Assembly: GCA_030377895.1 (NCBI GenBank)
Contig: JAUCGB010000023.1
Coordinates: forward strand, 1 to 45,032
DNA length: 45,032 nt
DNA from: Anaerolineales bacterium HSG24
GTDB taxonomy: Bacteria > Chloroflexota > Anaerolineae > 4572-78 > J111
Direction: 5' to 3'
Shown: positions 19,988 through 28,094 of the stretch, piece by piece
Position numbering within the stretch: the stretch's first letter is position 1
How the letters are laid out: each line of letters begins with the position of its first letter
Notes under the pieces: generated by a model
What the model was told of the DNA's origin: nothing
The model's input: the letters and a program-made list of their open reading frames with translations, nothing else
Databases searched by the model: none
Made by a program: the position numbers and the translations under genes

Positions 19988-21136
19988 ATGAGCAAACGTG
20001 ATTATTATGATGTATTGGGGGTCAATAAAGGGGCTTCCAAGGATGAGCTAAAAAAATCGTACCGAAAACTAGCTCGTAAATATCATCCCGATGTGAGCAA
20101 AGAGGCTGACGCGGAAACCCAGTTTAAGGAAGTGAACGAGGCTTACGAGGTTTTGTCTGATGAGCAAAAACGGGCCGCTTATGACCGTTTTGGTCATGCT
20201 GGTGTGAGTGGTAATGCTGGTGGTGGTTTTGGTGGTTTTGGTGGTTTTGGCTCGCGTGACCCGTTCGATATTTTTGAGGAAGTATTTGGCGGTTTGGGCG
20301 GCTTTGGGCGTTCCGGTGGGCGACGTAGACAGCGGGGTGGCCCTCGTCAAGGGGCTGACCTACGCTACGACATGACGATTGAGTTTGAGGAAGCTGTCTT
20401 TGGGATTGACCAAGAGGTAGAAATCCCGCGTAAAGAGCATTGTACATCCTGTAACAGCAGTGGAGCGGAGGCTGGAACCTCGCCGATTCGTTGTCCCGAA
20501 TGTAACGGAACGGGTGAGCTACGCCGACAGACGGGTTTCTTTATCAACATTGCCACCTGCTCCCGTTGTCAGGGGCGAGGCGAGATTATTACTAGCCCCT
20601 GCCGCGAATGTCAGGGTAAAGGAGTACTCACCAAAACTCGCCGCATGACCGTCAAGATTCCGCCCGGAGTCGATAACGGAACTCAAATCCGGCTGACCGG
20701 CGAGGGGGAAAGCGGCACGGCAGGTGGCCCACCGGGTAACTTATACGTGGTCTTACGCGTCAAGCCGCATGCCTATTTCCATCGATCCAACGATGATATT
20801 CATGTCGAGTTAGCCATCAACGTGGCTCAAGCTGCCTTGGGTGATGAGGTGGAAGTCCCCACTCTGGACGGTAACGAGATGATGAAAATCGCCGCCGGAA
20901 CTCAGACTGCTGACACGATACGCTTGCGGGGACGGGGCGTGCCTCGTCTGCGTCGAGACGGATCCACCGCCGGACGGGGGGATCAAATTGTGACGGTTCA
21001 AGTCCGCACCCCCACCGAATTGACCAATGATCAACGAGACATGCTGATGCAACTCGGCAAAACCTTGGATAAAGAGGTTGTTCCGCAGAAAGAAAAAGGG
21101 TTCTTTGATAAAATTCGGGATGCGTTTGGAATGTAG
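19988..21136 (+). CDS. dnaJ: Chaperone protein DnaJ (Hsp40)
   Basis: 382 residues. J domain with YHPDVS (HPD at 33-35), a Gly/Phe-rich linker of FGG repeats, four zinc motifs (CTSCNSSG, CPECNGTG, CSRCQGRG, CRECQGKG) and the C-terminal substrate domain. The first zinc motif has Ser where the family has Gly, but all cysteines remain. It delivers substrates to DnaK and stimulates its ATPase. Element D lies between dnaK and dnaJ, and a terminator-like hairpin follows the stop. Confidence 0.98.
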   Translation: MSKRDYYDVLGVNKGASKDELKKSYRKLARKYHPDVSKEADAETQFKEVNEAYEVLSDEQKRAAYDRFGHAGVSGNAGGGFGGFGGFGSRDPFDIFEEVFGGLGGFGRSGGRRRQRGGPRQGADLRYDMTIEFEEAVFGIDQEVEIPRKEHCTSCNSSGAEAGTSPIRCPECNGTGELRRQTGFFINIATCSRCQGRGEIITSPCRECQGKGVLTKTRRMTVKIPPGVDNGTQIRLTGEGESGTAGGPPGNLYVVLRVKPHAYFHRSNDDIHVELAINVAQAALGDEVEVPTLDGNEMMKIAAGTQTADTIRLRGRGVPRLRRDGSTAGRGDQIVTVQVRTPTELTNDQRDMLMQLGKTLDKEVVPQKEKGFFDKIRDAFGM

Positions 21137-21175
21137 AATGACGAATGAAGAATTAAAAATGAAGAATTAAGAATG

Positions 21176-21206
21176 AGGCAGACGTGATGTCTGTCTCTTT
21201 TGATTT
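21176..21206 (+). terminator. Rho-independent-type terminator after dnaJ
   Basis: AGGCAGAC (21176-21183), a five-base loop and GTCTGTCT (21189-21196), followed by a T-rich run (CTTTTGATTTTT). It lies 40 bases after the dnaJ stop, behind an AT-rich GAAGAATTAA repeat, and separates dnaJ from prmA. Confidence 0.6.
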
Positions 21207-21225
21207 TTGTAGGATTATGAAGTAA

Positions 21226-21244
21226 GGAATGGGCACTAATTAAC
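21226..21244 (+). repeat. Solitary MITE terminus upstream of prmA
   Basis: TAA followed by GGAATGGGCACTAATTAAC, matching one end type of elements B, C and D. No partner end is visible nearby. It sits in the prmA leader and is probably a deletion remnant. Confidence 0.5.
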
Positions 21245-21281
21245 TTCAGATTGCTGGTGCTTTTTGATTTGGGAGATAATA

Positions 21282-22157
21282 GTGGATTTTATACAAGTGG
21301 CAGTGAACGATATTAATGGCGAGGCCGCGGAGACGGTGGCGGAACTGTTTAACCGCTATGGGCATGGCGGGGCAGTCATGGAGGCTTATCCGCCGAGCTT
21401 TGAGCGGGTGACGGTGCGGACGGTGGTGCCGGGCGACGATCCTGATCGGCTGCATCATATCGAGGCCATGCTGGCCTTGATTGGGCAAGCCCTACCGGAC
21501 GGGTTGCCCGCGCCCACCCTTACTTCTGTGGGGGAGAATGATTGGGCCGAATCATGGAAGGAGCATTTTCATGTGGTGCGAGTGGGTCAACGGTTCGTCA
21601 TCAAACCAAACTGGCGAGAGTATGACCCGCAACCGGAGGATATTTTGATTGAGATTGATCCGGGCTTGGCCTTTGGTAGCGGTCTGCACCCGACCACCCA
21701 ACTCTGTTTGGAGATTTTGGAGGGGATGCCGTTGGCTGGGTTGTCCATGTTTGATGTTGGCACGGGGTCGGGTATCTTGTCGATTGCCGCTTCTAAACTC
21801 GGCGCGGGTCAGATTCGGGCGGTTGATATTGATGATGTGGCGGTGCGAGTAGCGGCAGAGAACTTCGTCACCAACGGCCTGCCGGACACGATTCAGACGG
21901 CGGTTGGTTCGGCGGGAGAGACGGGCGGTCAGCAATGGCAGTTGGTAGTGGCTAACATTTTGGCCCATATCCTCATCGCCATCATGCCCGACTTAACGAC
22001 GGCTCTAGCCCCCGACGGGCAACTGATTCTGTCCGGCATGATTGCTGAGCAAGAGGATGAGGTGCGGACTGTGGCTGAGTCGCATGGTTTGACCGTTGCG
22101 AGACGCTATCAGCAGGAGGATTGGGTGGCGTTGGTATTAAATGGTATTTCTCGTTAA
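21282..22157 (+). CDS. prmA: Ribosomal protein L11 methyltransferase PrmA
   Basis: 291 residues from GTG at 21282, chosen because GGGAG (21271-21275) lies six bases upstream; the frame also opens at a TTG at 21264 with no ribosome binding site. The N-terminal substrate-recognition domain is followed by FGSGLHPTTQLCL, the SAM-binding FDVGTGSGILSIAA, the acidic AVDID strand and VVANILAHIL, all typical of PrmA. It trimethylates L11 on ribosomes or free. Following dnaJ is a common arrangement in Firmicutes and Chloroflexota. Confidence 0.93.
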   Translation: MDFIQVAVNDINGEAAETVAELFNRYGHGGAVMEAYPPSFERVTVRTVVPGDDPDRLHHIEAMLALIGQALPDGLPAPTLTSVGENDWAESWKEHFHVVRVGQRFVIKPNWREYDPQPEDILIEIDPGLAFGSGLHPTTQLCLEILEGMPLAGLSMFDVGTGSGILSIAASKLGAGQIRAVDIDDVAVRVAAENFVTNGLPDTIQTAVGSAGETGGQQWQLVVANILAHILIAIMPDLTTALAPDGQLILSGMIAEQEDEVRTVAESHGLTVARRYQQEDWVALVLNGISR

Positions 22158-22164
22158 ATTTTGG

Positions 22165-22247
22165 GCAGTCCTGCACATGTAGTGATCACCTACCCGCAAG
22201 TTTAGAACTTGCGGGTAGGTAACTGACCTATATCACTACTTCTGCAT
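22165..22247 (+). repeat. TGCA..GTAGTGAT nested hairpin element (terminator-like), copy 1
   Basis: An inner perfect 15-bp stem ACCTACCCGCAAGTT (22188-22202) / AACTTGCGGGTAGGT (22206-22220) sits inside outer arms GTAGTGAT (22179-22186) and ATCACTAC (22232-22239). The ends (AGTCCTGCACA, TATCACTACTTCTGCA) recur at 44471-44541 around a different interior. Lying between convergent prmA and the DUF4194 gene, it could end both transcripts. Confidence 0.65.
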
Positions 22248-22331
22248 CACTACCAAATTTTGATATAATGTGTCGTTTTTTATACAAAAAGAACCATGTT
22301 GAAAAACGATAAACTTCTGAAAGCCTTATGG

Positions 22332-22922
22332 TCAACTATTTGCCTCGACATGTGCCTGTAGCTTCTCCTTGATATCGGCCAACATATCCGCCGATATTTT
22401 GGCCTTGATGATCCGGCGCACCTCATATTGATGGCTCTGTTTGCCGCTGAGTTGTTTCAAAAACCCCAGCTTGACCAACTGGTTGATGTTGGAATCGAGG
22501 TTACGCAATAACCGTACCTCATTCGTCTGTTCCGGGAAAAAAGGATGCGTCATCTCCCGAATATCATCCCGGGCCATAACCAAGCGAGATGACGGATCAC
22601 CACTGGCATCAAACTGTTGCAATCGCTCTCGGAACAACACCGACAGCAGAGTGACATCATAACTCAGCTTCACTCGCCGAATCAGGCGCGGCAACGACTG
22701 ACCAAAGTTCTCCTGCACCGTCTCCTCATCCAACTGTTGCAGATAGGCATACCCCTCCCCCTCATCGAGGTACAAGGCCAAGCCAATTTTGCCCACATAT
22801 TCCCGCACCGCACTTTGATGATGTAACAGCATATCCCAATGGATCGTATCATCCTGATACAGAATACCTTGCAATAGTTTGATTGTCACTGGGGCGTATA
22901 AGGTTGGTTCGTTTGCTTTCAT
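22332..22922 (-). CDS. DUF4194 protein, JetB/MksE-like condensin subunit (orphan)
   Basis: 196 residues from ATG at 22922, preceded by AGGAA five bases upstream; a longer frame to 22973 only adds residues encoded by a hairpin repeat. The sequence follows DUF4194: LLQGILYQDD near the start, a YAYLQQ strand, PRLIRRVKLSYDVTLLSVLFRERLQQFD, then SSRLVMARDDI and a winged-helix end with LVKLGFLKQL...YEVRRIIKA. DUF4194 proteins are the MukE/MksE-like kleisin-binding subunit of the Wadjet (JetABCD) plasmid-defence and MksBEF condensins. No JetA (DUF3375), SMC-like JetC or JetD gene is present, so this is either an orphan or the rest of the system lies elsewhere. No truncation is visible. Confidence 0.75.
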   Translation of the reverse strand: MKANEPTLYAPVTIKLLQGILYQDDTIHWDMLLHHQSAVREYVGKIGLALYLDEGEGYAYLQQLDEETVQENFGQSLPRLIRRVKLSYDVTLLSVLFRERLQQFDASGDPSSRLVMARDDIREMTHPFFPEQTNEVRLLRNLDSNINQLVKLGFLKQLSGKQSHQYEVRRIIKAKISADMLADIKEKLQAHVEANS

Positions 22923-22937
22923 GGAATTTCCTGATGT

Positions 22938-22987
22938 GTGATGCGTGAAATGTGAGGTTTTATGAACAATCACGTTTCACGCATCAC
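22938..22987. repeat. Hairpin in the leader of the DUF4194 gene
   Basis: GTGATGCGTGAAATGTGA (22938-22955) and TCACGTTTCACGCATCAC (22970-22987) pair at 17 of 18 positions. It sits just upstream of the ribosome binding site and could hinder or tune translation. A related motif occurs after dnaK near 19725-19745. Confidence 0.6.
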
Positions 22988-23048
22988 GAGATTGGACATT
23001 TATTTTTTCCACGTTCATTTATTCGATGATAGCATGGAAATGGATTTA

Positions 23049-23089
23049 TAAAAAAAGACCCGACAGGTTATTGAAAACCAGTCAGGTCT
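23049..23089 (-). terminator. Minus-strand intrinsic terminator or attenuator
   Basis: On the minus strand, AGACCTGACTGGTT pairs with AACCTGTCGGGTCT around a short loop and is followed by a run of six or more T. No minus-strand gene lies upstream of it as far as 23535, so it may be an attenuator for the DUF4194 gene or the remnant end of a lost gene. Confidence 0.6.
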
Positions 23090-23106
23090 GAAACATCGCT
23101 TCTTAT

Positions 23107-23380
23107 GTACCCGACGGAATCGGAATTAAGGAATGAGTCCTAAATAAGTTGCGCGTTTGGCAATCGTAGGGGCTAGGCAAGGCGGTGTAGTGTTGGTTTG
23201 AAATCAGAACTCCAATCCGCCTTGCCTCGCCCTGAATCTATGGAATGACGGGCGAGGCAGGGGCGGAGCGGAGAGGTCGCACATTCCAAGTCTAGACCGC
23301 CCTGCCTAGCCCCTACCATAATCTCCGACGCAAATGCACATGTTAATTAATGCTCATTCCTAAACTACTTTGTCGGTAGC
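23107..23380 (+). repeat. Compound palindromic element, copy C
   Basis: Same orientation as copy A. Outer ends GTACCCGACGG (23107) and ACTACTTTGTCGGTAGC (ends 23380) enclose the inner element 23130-23360, flanked by TAA (23127-23129, 23361-23363). The CACAGAG module is absent. A remnant end, GGAATCGGAATTAA, precedes the inner element and suggests an earlier insertion. Together with the leader hairpin and terminator, it accounts for the gap of about 610 bases between the DUF4194 and mscS-like genes. Confidence 0.78.
23130..23360 (+). mobile_element. Inner MITE-like element, copy C (231 bp)
   Basis: Nearly identical to the reverse complement of copy B, including the two different terminus types. 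Flanked by TAA duplications. Non-coding; four alternating GC-rich arms. Confidence 0.72.
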
Positions 23381-23535
23381 AAGATAAAATATTAGAGTTT
23401 GATTACTCGCAGTCAGTGACCACCCATCTCCATCCATCTCAAAATGAACCATGCCAAAAAACATGACCATATTTATAAACCTGCAAAGTTAGTGTTACAA
23501 TAGAGGCAATCTTTTAACCCTCAAGGAGAAACTTA

Positions 23536-24798
23536 ATGTTTGACAATACATCTATTATGTGGCAATTTGTACCCCAAATCGTGGCCTTTGGGATAGCACT
23601 GGCTTTAGGCTGGTTTATCGCTCTATTTTTGTGGCGACCCTTAAACAGCTTCGGCTCTCGCTTAGAGAAGGTCGGGTGGGCCGATACGTTGTTGACCTTC
23701 ATCCACAAACTGTTGTGGCCGTTAAGCACGGGAGTCCTAAATGTTATAATGATTGGCCTCATCTTTAAGCAACTCGACTGGGCCGACTGGTTTTTAAGCA
23801 ACACCGTGCCCATCATTATTATGCTGTGGCTGGTCTACCGTCTGATAGATGCTCTGCTCAAAGCTAACCTGTCTGAGATTGGGGCGAAGGTATGGAAGCG
23901 GCAGGTATTACTACCGATTTTCATTTTTTTCGTGGCGCTGTATCTGCTCAATCTGCAAGATTATTTCCTAAATTTTAAGCTGACCCCAGACAGTTACGAA
24001 CAGGATATCAAAATCAGATCGTTATTGGCTGGCATCTCCATAATCATAACGGTCTTATTTGTAGCTCGGGCGGTATGGCACTATTTGGCCGAGCAGTTTT
24101 TGCCCAATGCCGACGCTGAACCAGCTTTGGCCCATGCCATCGCAACCTTGGTCGCCTATACCATCGTCTTTTTAGGTGGGTTAGGCGGCTTAACGATTAT
24201 CGGTTTTGATTTAGCCACTCTAACTGTGATTGCCGGAGGGCTGTCGATTGGCTTGGGGTTTGGCTTACAGCAGATTGTCAGTAACTTTGTCAGCGGCTTT
24301 ATTCTAATGTTTGAACGTTCCATCGGACCCGGGGATGTGATTGATTTGGGTGGCTCGATTGGCATGGTCAAGGCGATTGGTATCCGACGCATGATCATCA
24401 AAACACCGGATAACACAGAAGTCACTATTCCAAACTCTCATTTCTTGTCAGATATCATGACCAACTTAACCCGGGACACCCCCGTCACCAGAGTTTGGAT
24501 TGATGTCGGGGTTAGCTACAACTCAAACCCGCGTGAGGTGGAGCAAGCCTTGCTCGAAGCATCCCAACATCCGAGCGTTCTAACCGACCCGCAACCAATC
24601 GTGTTCTTTCAGGGCTTTGGCGATAATAGCCTAGACTTTACCCTGTTTGTCTGGACTGATGACCCGTTCAAAATTCCGCGTTTGTCCAGCGATCTTCGCT
24701 ACAATGTATGGGATGAACTGTCCCACCGTAAAATCGAAATCCCCTTTCCGCAACGAGATATCCATATTCGCTCCGGCTGGCCGGGGAGTGAGGTGTAA
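23536..24798 (+). CDS. MscS-family small-conductance mechanosensitive channel
   Basis: 420 residues. About seven hydrophobic segments precede the pore helix GGLSIGLGFGLQQIVSNFVSG and FERSIGPGDVIDLGG, which are the MscS TM3 and beta-domain signatures; a C-terminal alpha/beta domain follows. It should sit in the inner membrane and release solutes on hypo-osmotic shock. The ATG has AGGAG seven bases upstream. A TACAAT -10-like box lies at 23496-23501, and an 18-base sequence (CTCAAAATGAACCATGCC, 23438-23455) recurs upstream of the next genes. The extra N-terminal helices make it longer than E. coli MscS, as in YbdG/YnaI-type channels. Confidence 0.92.
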   Translation: MFDNTSIMWQFVPQIVAFGIALALGWFIALFLWRPLNSFGSRLEKVGWADTLLTFIHKLLWPLSTGVLNVIMIGLIFKQLDWADWFLSNTVPIIIMLWLVYRLIDALLKANLSEIGAKVWKRQVLLPIFIFFVALYLLNLQDYFLNFKLTPDSYEQDIKIRSLLAGISIIITVLFVARAVWHYLAEQFLPNADAEPALAHAIATLVAYTIVFLGGLGGLTIIGFDLATLTVIAGGLSIGLGFGLQQIVSNFVSGFILMFERSIGPGDVIDLGGSIGMVKAIGIRRMIIKTPDNTEVTIPNSHFLSDIMTNLTRDTPVTRVWIDVGVSYNSNPREVEQALLEASQHPSVLTDPQPIVFFQGFGDNSLDFTLFVWTDDPFKIPRLSSDLRYNVWDELSHRKIEIPFPQRDIHIRSGWPGSEV

Positions 24799-24809
24799 AT
24801 ATCATTCAC

Positions 24810-24827
24810 CTCAAAATGAACCATGCC
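24810..24827 (+). promoter_or_regulatory. 18-nt sequence shared by two adjacent upstream regions
   Basis: CTCAAAATGAACCATGCC occurs here and at 23438-23455, each 30-41 bases ahead of a TACAAT box. It may be a shared operator or a repeat remnant. Confidence 0.4.
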
Positions 24828-24833
24828 GTTATG

Positions 24834-24862
24834 TTGATAAGCATATCATTCAATGGTACAAT
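24834..24862 (+). promoter_or_regulatory. Sigma70-type promoter of the V4R gene pair
   Basis: TTGATA (24834-24839), a 17-base spacer and TACAAT (24857-24862). It lies about 100 bases ahead of the first V4R start codon. Confidence 0.65.
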
Positions 24863-24961
24863 GGAAAGAGCATTTTAAGTAGGTAACGACAACTATGCTA
24901 ACAGTGTCACGCGGTGGGTTATAAAGCGTGTGTATTTCATGTTTGTTTGGAAATAACCATT

Positions 24962-25585
24962 ATGAGCATCAAAAAAAGCAACTTATTTTATCAAAACAAA
25001 ATAGCTCGCATCTATCTCATGTCGATAGAACGAACTATTGGCAAACAGGCCATGCAGAAAGTTTACGATTTAGCCGAAGTCCCCGCCGATGACCGCCCAC
25101 CTCCCAATAACTATGCCCGCCAGTTTGATTTTGCCTACATGGGGGCGGTTAATGCCGCATTGGGCAAAATGTACGGCTATCGAGGCGAACATGCCCTTAC
25201 CACCAAAGCAGGATATGACAGTTTTACCGATGGTATAACCGAATACGGCGCAGTAATGGGAGTCAGTGATTTGGCCTTAAAACCACTCTCTCTAAATATG
25301 AAGATGAAAGTTGGCCTGCGAAGTTTGACCGAACTCTTCTCAAAATTTAGTGACGGGCCTATTAGCTTACAAGAAGAAGCGGACTATTTCATCTATACTG
25401 TCCATCATTGTCCCGTATGCTGGGGACGAACCAGTGATAACGCGATCTGCTATGCGACAATAGCCATAGTCGAAGCCGGATTGAAATGGGTCAGCAAAGG
25501 GGCAAAGTTTCGGATTGAGGAGGTCGCCTGTCACGCGGTGGGAGATAAAAACTGTGTCGTACATATTTGGAAAGAACCATTATGA
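24962..25585 (+). CDS. V4R-domain protein, tandem copy 1
   Basis: 207 residues from ATG at 24962, chosen because the same GGAAA...ACCATT-ATG context precedes the second copy; the frame opens earlier at 24914 without conservation. The C-terminal half matches V4R (4-vinyl reductase) domains: HCPVCWG, ICY and EEVACHAVGDKNCVVHIW, with Cys residues that could bind a metal or tetrapyrrole. The N-terminal half (FDFAYMGAVNAALGKMYGYRGEHALTTKAG) is an all-helical block often found ahead of V4R. V4R domains are small-molecule-binding modules; the ligand here is unknown. Its stop overlaps the next start (ATGA). Confidence 0.72.
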   Translation: MSIKKSNLFYQNKIARIYLMSIERTIGKQAMQKVYDLAEVPADDRPPPNNYARQFDFAYMGAVNAALGKMYGYRGEHALTTKAGYDSFTDGITEYGAVMGVSDLALKPLSLNMKMKVGLRSLTELFSKFSDGPISLQEEADYFIYTVHHCPVCWGRTSDNAICYATIAIVEAGLKWVSKGAKFRIEEVACHAVGDKNCVVHIWKEPL

Positions 25586-26211
25586 ATATCAAAAAAAGTA
25601 ATTTGTTTTACTCAAATAAAATGGCTCGCATCTATCTCATGTCGGTAGAACGAACTATTGGCGAGCAGGCCATGCAGAAAGTTTATGATTTAGCTGAAGT
25701 CCCCGCTGATGACCGCCCGCCTCCCAATAACTATGCCCGCCAGTTTGATTTTGTCTACATGGGGGCAATCAATACCGCCTTGGGTCAGATGTATGGCTAT
25801 CGAGGCGAGCATGCTCTGACGACCAAAGCTGGGCATGATAGCTTTACCCATGGTTTAGCCGAATATGGGCCAATTACTGGGGCGAGTGATTTAGCCTTAA
25901 AAGCGATCTCTCTTAAGATTAGAATGCGGATCGGTCTCAAGGCCATAACCGAAACCATGACCAAATTTAGCGACCAAACCACCACCATCGAGGATGGAGG
26001 AGACTATTTCATCTATACCATCCATCGCTGTCCCGTCTGTTGGGGGCGGCAGGCCGAAAAGCCGATTTGTTATAGTAGCATCTCGCTTTTGGATGCTGGT
26101 CTACGCTGGATTAGTAGGGGCAAACATAAATTTAAGCTCGAAGAGGTTGCCTGTCACGCGGTGGGAGATAAAAGCTGTATCATACATATCTGGAAAGAGC
26201 CGATTGCGTGA
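25582..26211 (+). CDS. V4R-domain protein, tandem copy 2
   Basis: 209 residues; its ATG overlaps the previous stop by four bases, with GGAAA upstream inside the previous gene. It is clearly a recent duplicate: the first hundred residues are almost the same (shared YDLAEVPADDRPPPNNYARQ), while the middle (residues about 105-140) has diverged. The cysteines HCPVC-equivalent (RCPVCWG), ICY and ACHAVGDKSC are kept. The two may form a heterodimer with a different ligand pocket in each subunit, which is inference. A Ser/Thr kinase gene follows within 100 bases and may be their partner. Confidence 0.72.
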   Translation: MNIKKSNLFYSNKMARIYLMSVERTIGEQAMQKVYDLAEVPADDRPPPNNYARQFDFVYMGAINTALGQMYGYRGEHALTTKAGHDSFTHGLAEYGPITGASDLALKAISLKIRMRIGLKAITETMTKFSDQTTTIEDGGDYFIYTIHRCPVCWGRQAEKPICYSSISLLDAGLRWISRGKHKFKLEEVACHAVGDKSCIIHIWKEPIA

Positions 26212-26299
26212 AACATAGAACATGAGGGAGATTGGTTCAATCTTGAATATCGAACCAATCTTGGGTAGAAAATACTCAAAATCAGGAGCTAATTACACG

Positions 26300-28021
26300 A
26301 TGTTAACTGTAGGTCAAAAATTATTTGAGTTCGATATTGTACGCAAACTTGGTCAAGGTGGATTTGCCGCCGTATTTGAAGCTGAAGACCGCTTTCTCCA
26401 TCGTCGGGTAGCGATTAAACAGTTGCTTGTAAAAAAGGCAAGTGACAAAAACGCGGTCAAACGATTTGTGCAGGAGGCTCGCGTCATCGCCAAATTAGAC
26501 CACCCGAATATCGTCACCATATATGGTTTACGGCATGACGAGCATAACTTTTATATGATTATGGAGTATCTGCAAGGCGGCAGTTTACAGGATTTGATTA
26601 AAAAAGATGGCAAACTTTCTCTAGAGCAAGCCGTCATGCTGACCACAGGTATTTGCGAAGGGTTGGCTAAAATCCATGCTAAACATATTTTCCATCGGGA
26701 TATTAAGGCCGAAAATATTCTACTTACAAACGATAGCCTGCCCAAAGTGATTGACTTTGGGATTGCCCATGTGCCAAAAGCTGTGGGAGGCATGGAGTTG
26801 ACTCAAGCCGGATTCCAGCCGAGTACGCTGTTGTTTAGCTCGCCCGAACAGGTCAAAGGTGAAACGCTCGATGCTCGGAGCGATGTTTATCAAGTTGGAG
26901 AACTGCTATATTACATGTTGGCGGGTCAACATTACATCAACCTTGACCAGTTGGAGAGCGAGGCCCTAACTCAGATGGGTAACCATCAAGTGCGCTCGCA
27001 AATTAAGCTGTACGAACTGTTAGAAAAAGCGATTTGTGAGGATATGCCAGAGGGGTTAAAACTTTTGTGGCGTGAGGTGGGAGCGTTAACCGGAATTATT
27101 GAACGGTCGCTGGCCAAAGATACAAAATTTCGTTTTAAAGATGCTGGTGAGTTTGCTGCTACCTTAAAGACCTTCAATATCCAAAGTACGGCCTTTGTTT
27201 CTGATACTCATTCCCTTAATATTCAAAACTCGCGGGCTTACAACAAACGGGGCAAAGCCTACGCCAGCACCCGTAACTACGAGCAGGCGATTATAGACTT
27301 CAACAAAGCGATTAAACTTGACTCTCAATATGCTGAGGCTTATAACAACCGCAGTAAGGCTCATTTGATGATGGGTAGCTATGGGCAAGCGGTGATTGAC
27401 TGTTATTGGGCCTTAGAGTTCGCACCCAATTTTGTGGCGACCTACGTTAACCGAGGCATTGCTTTTATCGGCATGCGAGATTATGAGCAAGCGATTATCA
27501 ACTTTGCTGAGGCGCTGAAACTTGATCCAGACAATTTATACGCCTTATATAATCGGGGGAACGCTTATATTTGGATGGGACAATATAAAGAAGCAATCAT
27601 TGATTTCAATCAGGTTTTGGCTATCAGTTCTTCTTTTGTGGCAGCGTATGTCAATCGAGGCGTGGCTCGTACAGAACTAACAGATTATGAGGCTGCTTTG
27701 CTCGACTTTAGCCAAGCGATTGAGTTGAATCCCGATTATGTGCATGCCTATTACAACCGAGCTAACCTATATCACGAAACCCGCGACTATAAGTTGGCGG
27801 TGGGTGACTATAGCAAAGTGATTGCCCTAAACCCAGAACACCAATATGCCTACGAAAATCGAGGCGACTGCTATGCCGCTCTTGGTAACGAGGATACCGC
27901 GTCTGAGGATTATACCCACATGATTACCAGCGTGGCCTCGATTCAGCCTAAACGGCTCAGTGTGGCGAAAAGTATGCTGATGCCCTCCACCCCGATTGAG
28001 ATGATGGAGCATCGGGCATAG
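26300..28021 (+). CDS. Ser/Thr protein kinase with C-terminal TPR repeats
   Basis: 573 residues from ATG at 26300, with AGGAG at 26284-26288; the frame opens at 26222 without a ribosome binding site. Kinase domain 8-295: glycine loop GQGGFAAVFEA, Lys40, HRDIKAEN with catalytic Asp134, DFG at 152-154 and SPEQ followed by DARSDVYQVGELLYYMLAG. About seven TPRs (313-550) follow, with A-Y-x-N-R-G-x-A-Y repeats. No transmembrane segment is visible. It probably phosphorylates Ser/Thr in partners recruited by the TPRs. Placement after the V4R pair on the same strand suggests one transcript. A GGAGGC-GTTA-GCCTCC hairpin lies at 28063-28078 between this and the convergent gene. Confidence 0.93.
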   Translation: MLTVGQKLFEFDIVRKLGQGGFAAVFEAEDRFLHRRVAIKQLLVKKASDKNAVKRFVQEARVIAKLDHPNIVTIYGLRHDEHNFYMIMEYLQGGSLQDLIKKDGKLSLEQAVMLTTGICEGLAKIHAKHIFHRDIKAENILLTNDSLPKVIDFGIAHVPKAVGGMELTQAGFQPSTLLFSSPEQVKGETLDARSDVYQVGELLYYMLAGQHYINLDQLESEALTQMGNHQVRSQIKLYELLEKAICEDMPEGLKLLWREVGALTGIIERSLAKDTKFRFKDAGEFAATLKTFNIQSTAFVSDTHSLNIQNSRAYNKRGKAYASTRNYEQAIIDFNKAIKLDSQYAEAYNNRSKAHLMMGSYGQAVIDCYWALEFAPNFVATYVNRGIAFIGMRDYEQAIINFAEALKLDPDNLYALYNRGNAYIWMGQYKEAIIDFNQVLAISSSFVAAYVNRGVARTELTDYEAALLDFSQAIELNPDYVHAYYNRANLYHETRDYKLAVGDYSKVIALNPEHQYAYENRGDCYAALGNEDTASEDYTHMITSVASIQPKRLSVAKSMLMPSTPIEMMEHRA

Positions 28022-28062
28022 AGTTGGAAATGTTGTTGTTATTCCATTGCGGCAACGTGGAA

Positions 28063-28078
28063 GGAGGCGTTAGCCTCC
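28063..28078. terminator. GC-rich hairpin between convergent genes
   Basis: GGAGGC-GTTA-GCCTCC, with no clear T-tract on either strand. Its place between convergent stops suggests a bidirectional transcript end. Confidence 0.4.
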
Positions 28079-28094
28079 GACCCGAGAGCTAACC

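Noticed and set aside
21264..21281. TTG start for prmA
   Set aside because: GTG at 21282 has a GGGAG site at ideal spacing; the TTG has none.
22332..23535. Complete Wadjet defence operon
   Set aside because: Only the DUF4194 gene is present; no JetA, JetC or JetD frame lies on either side.
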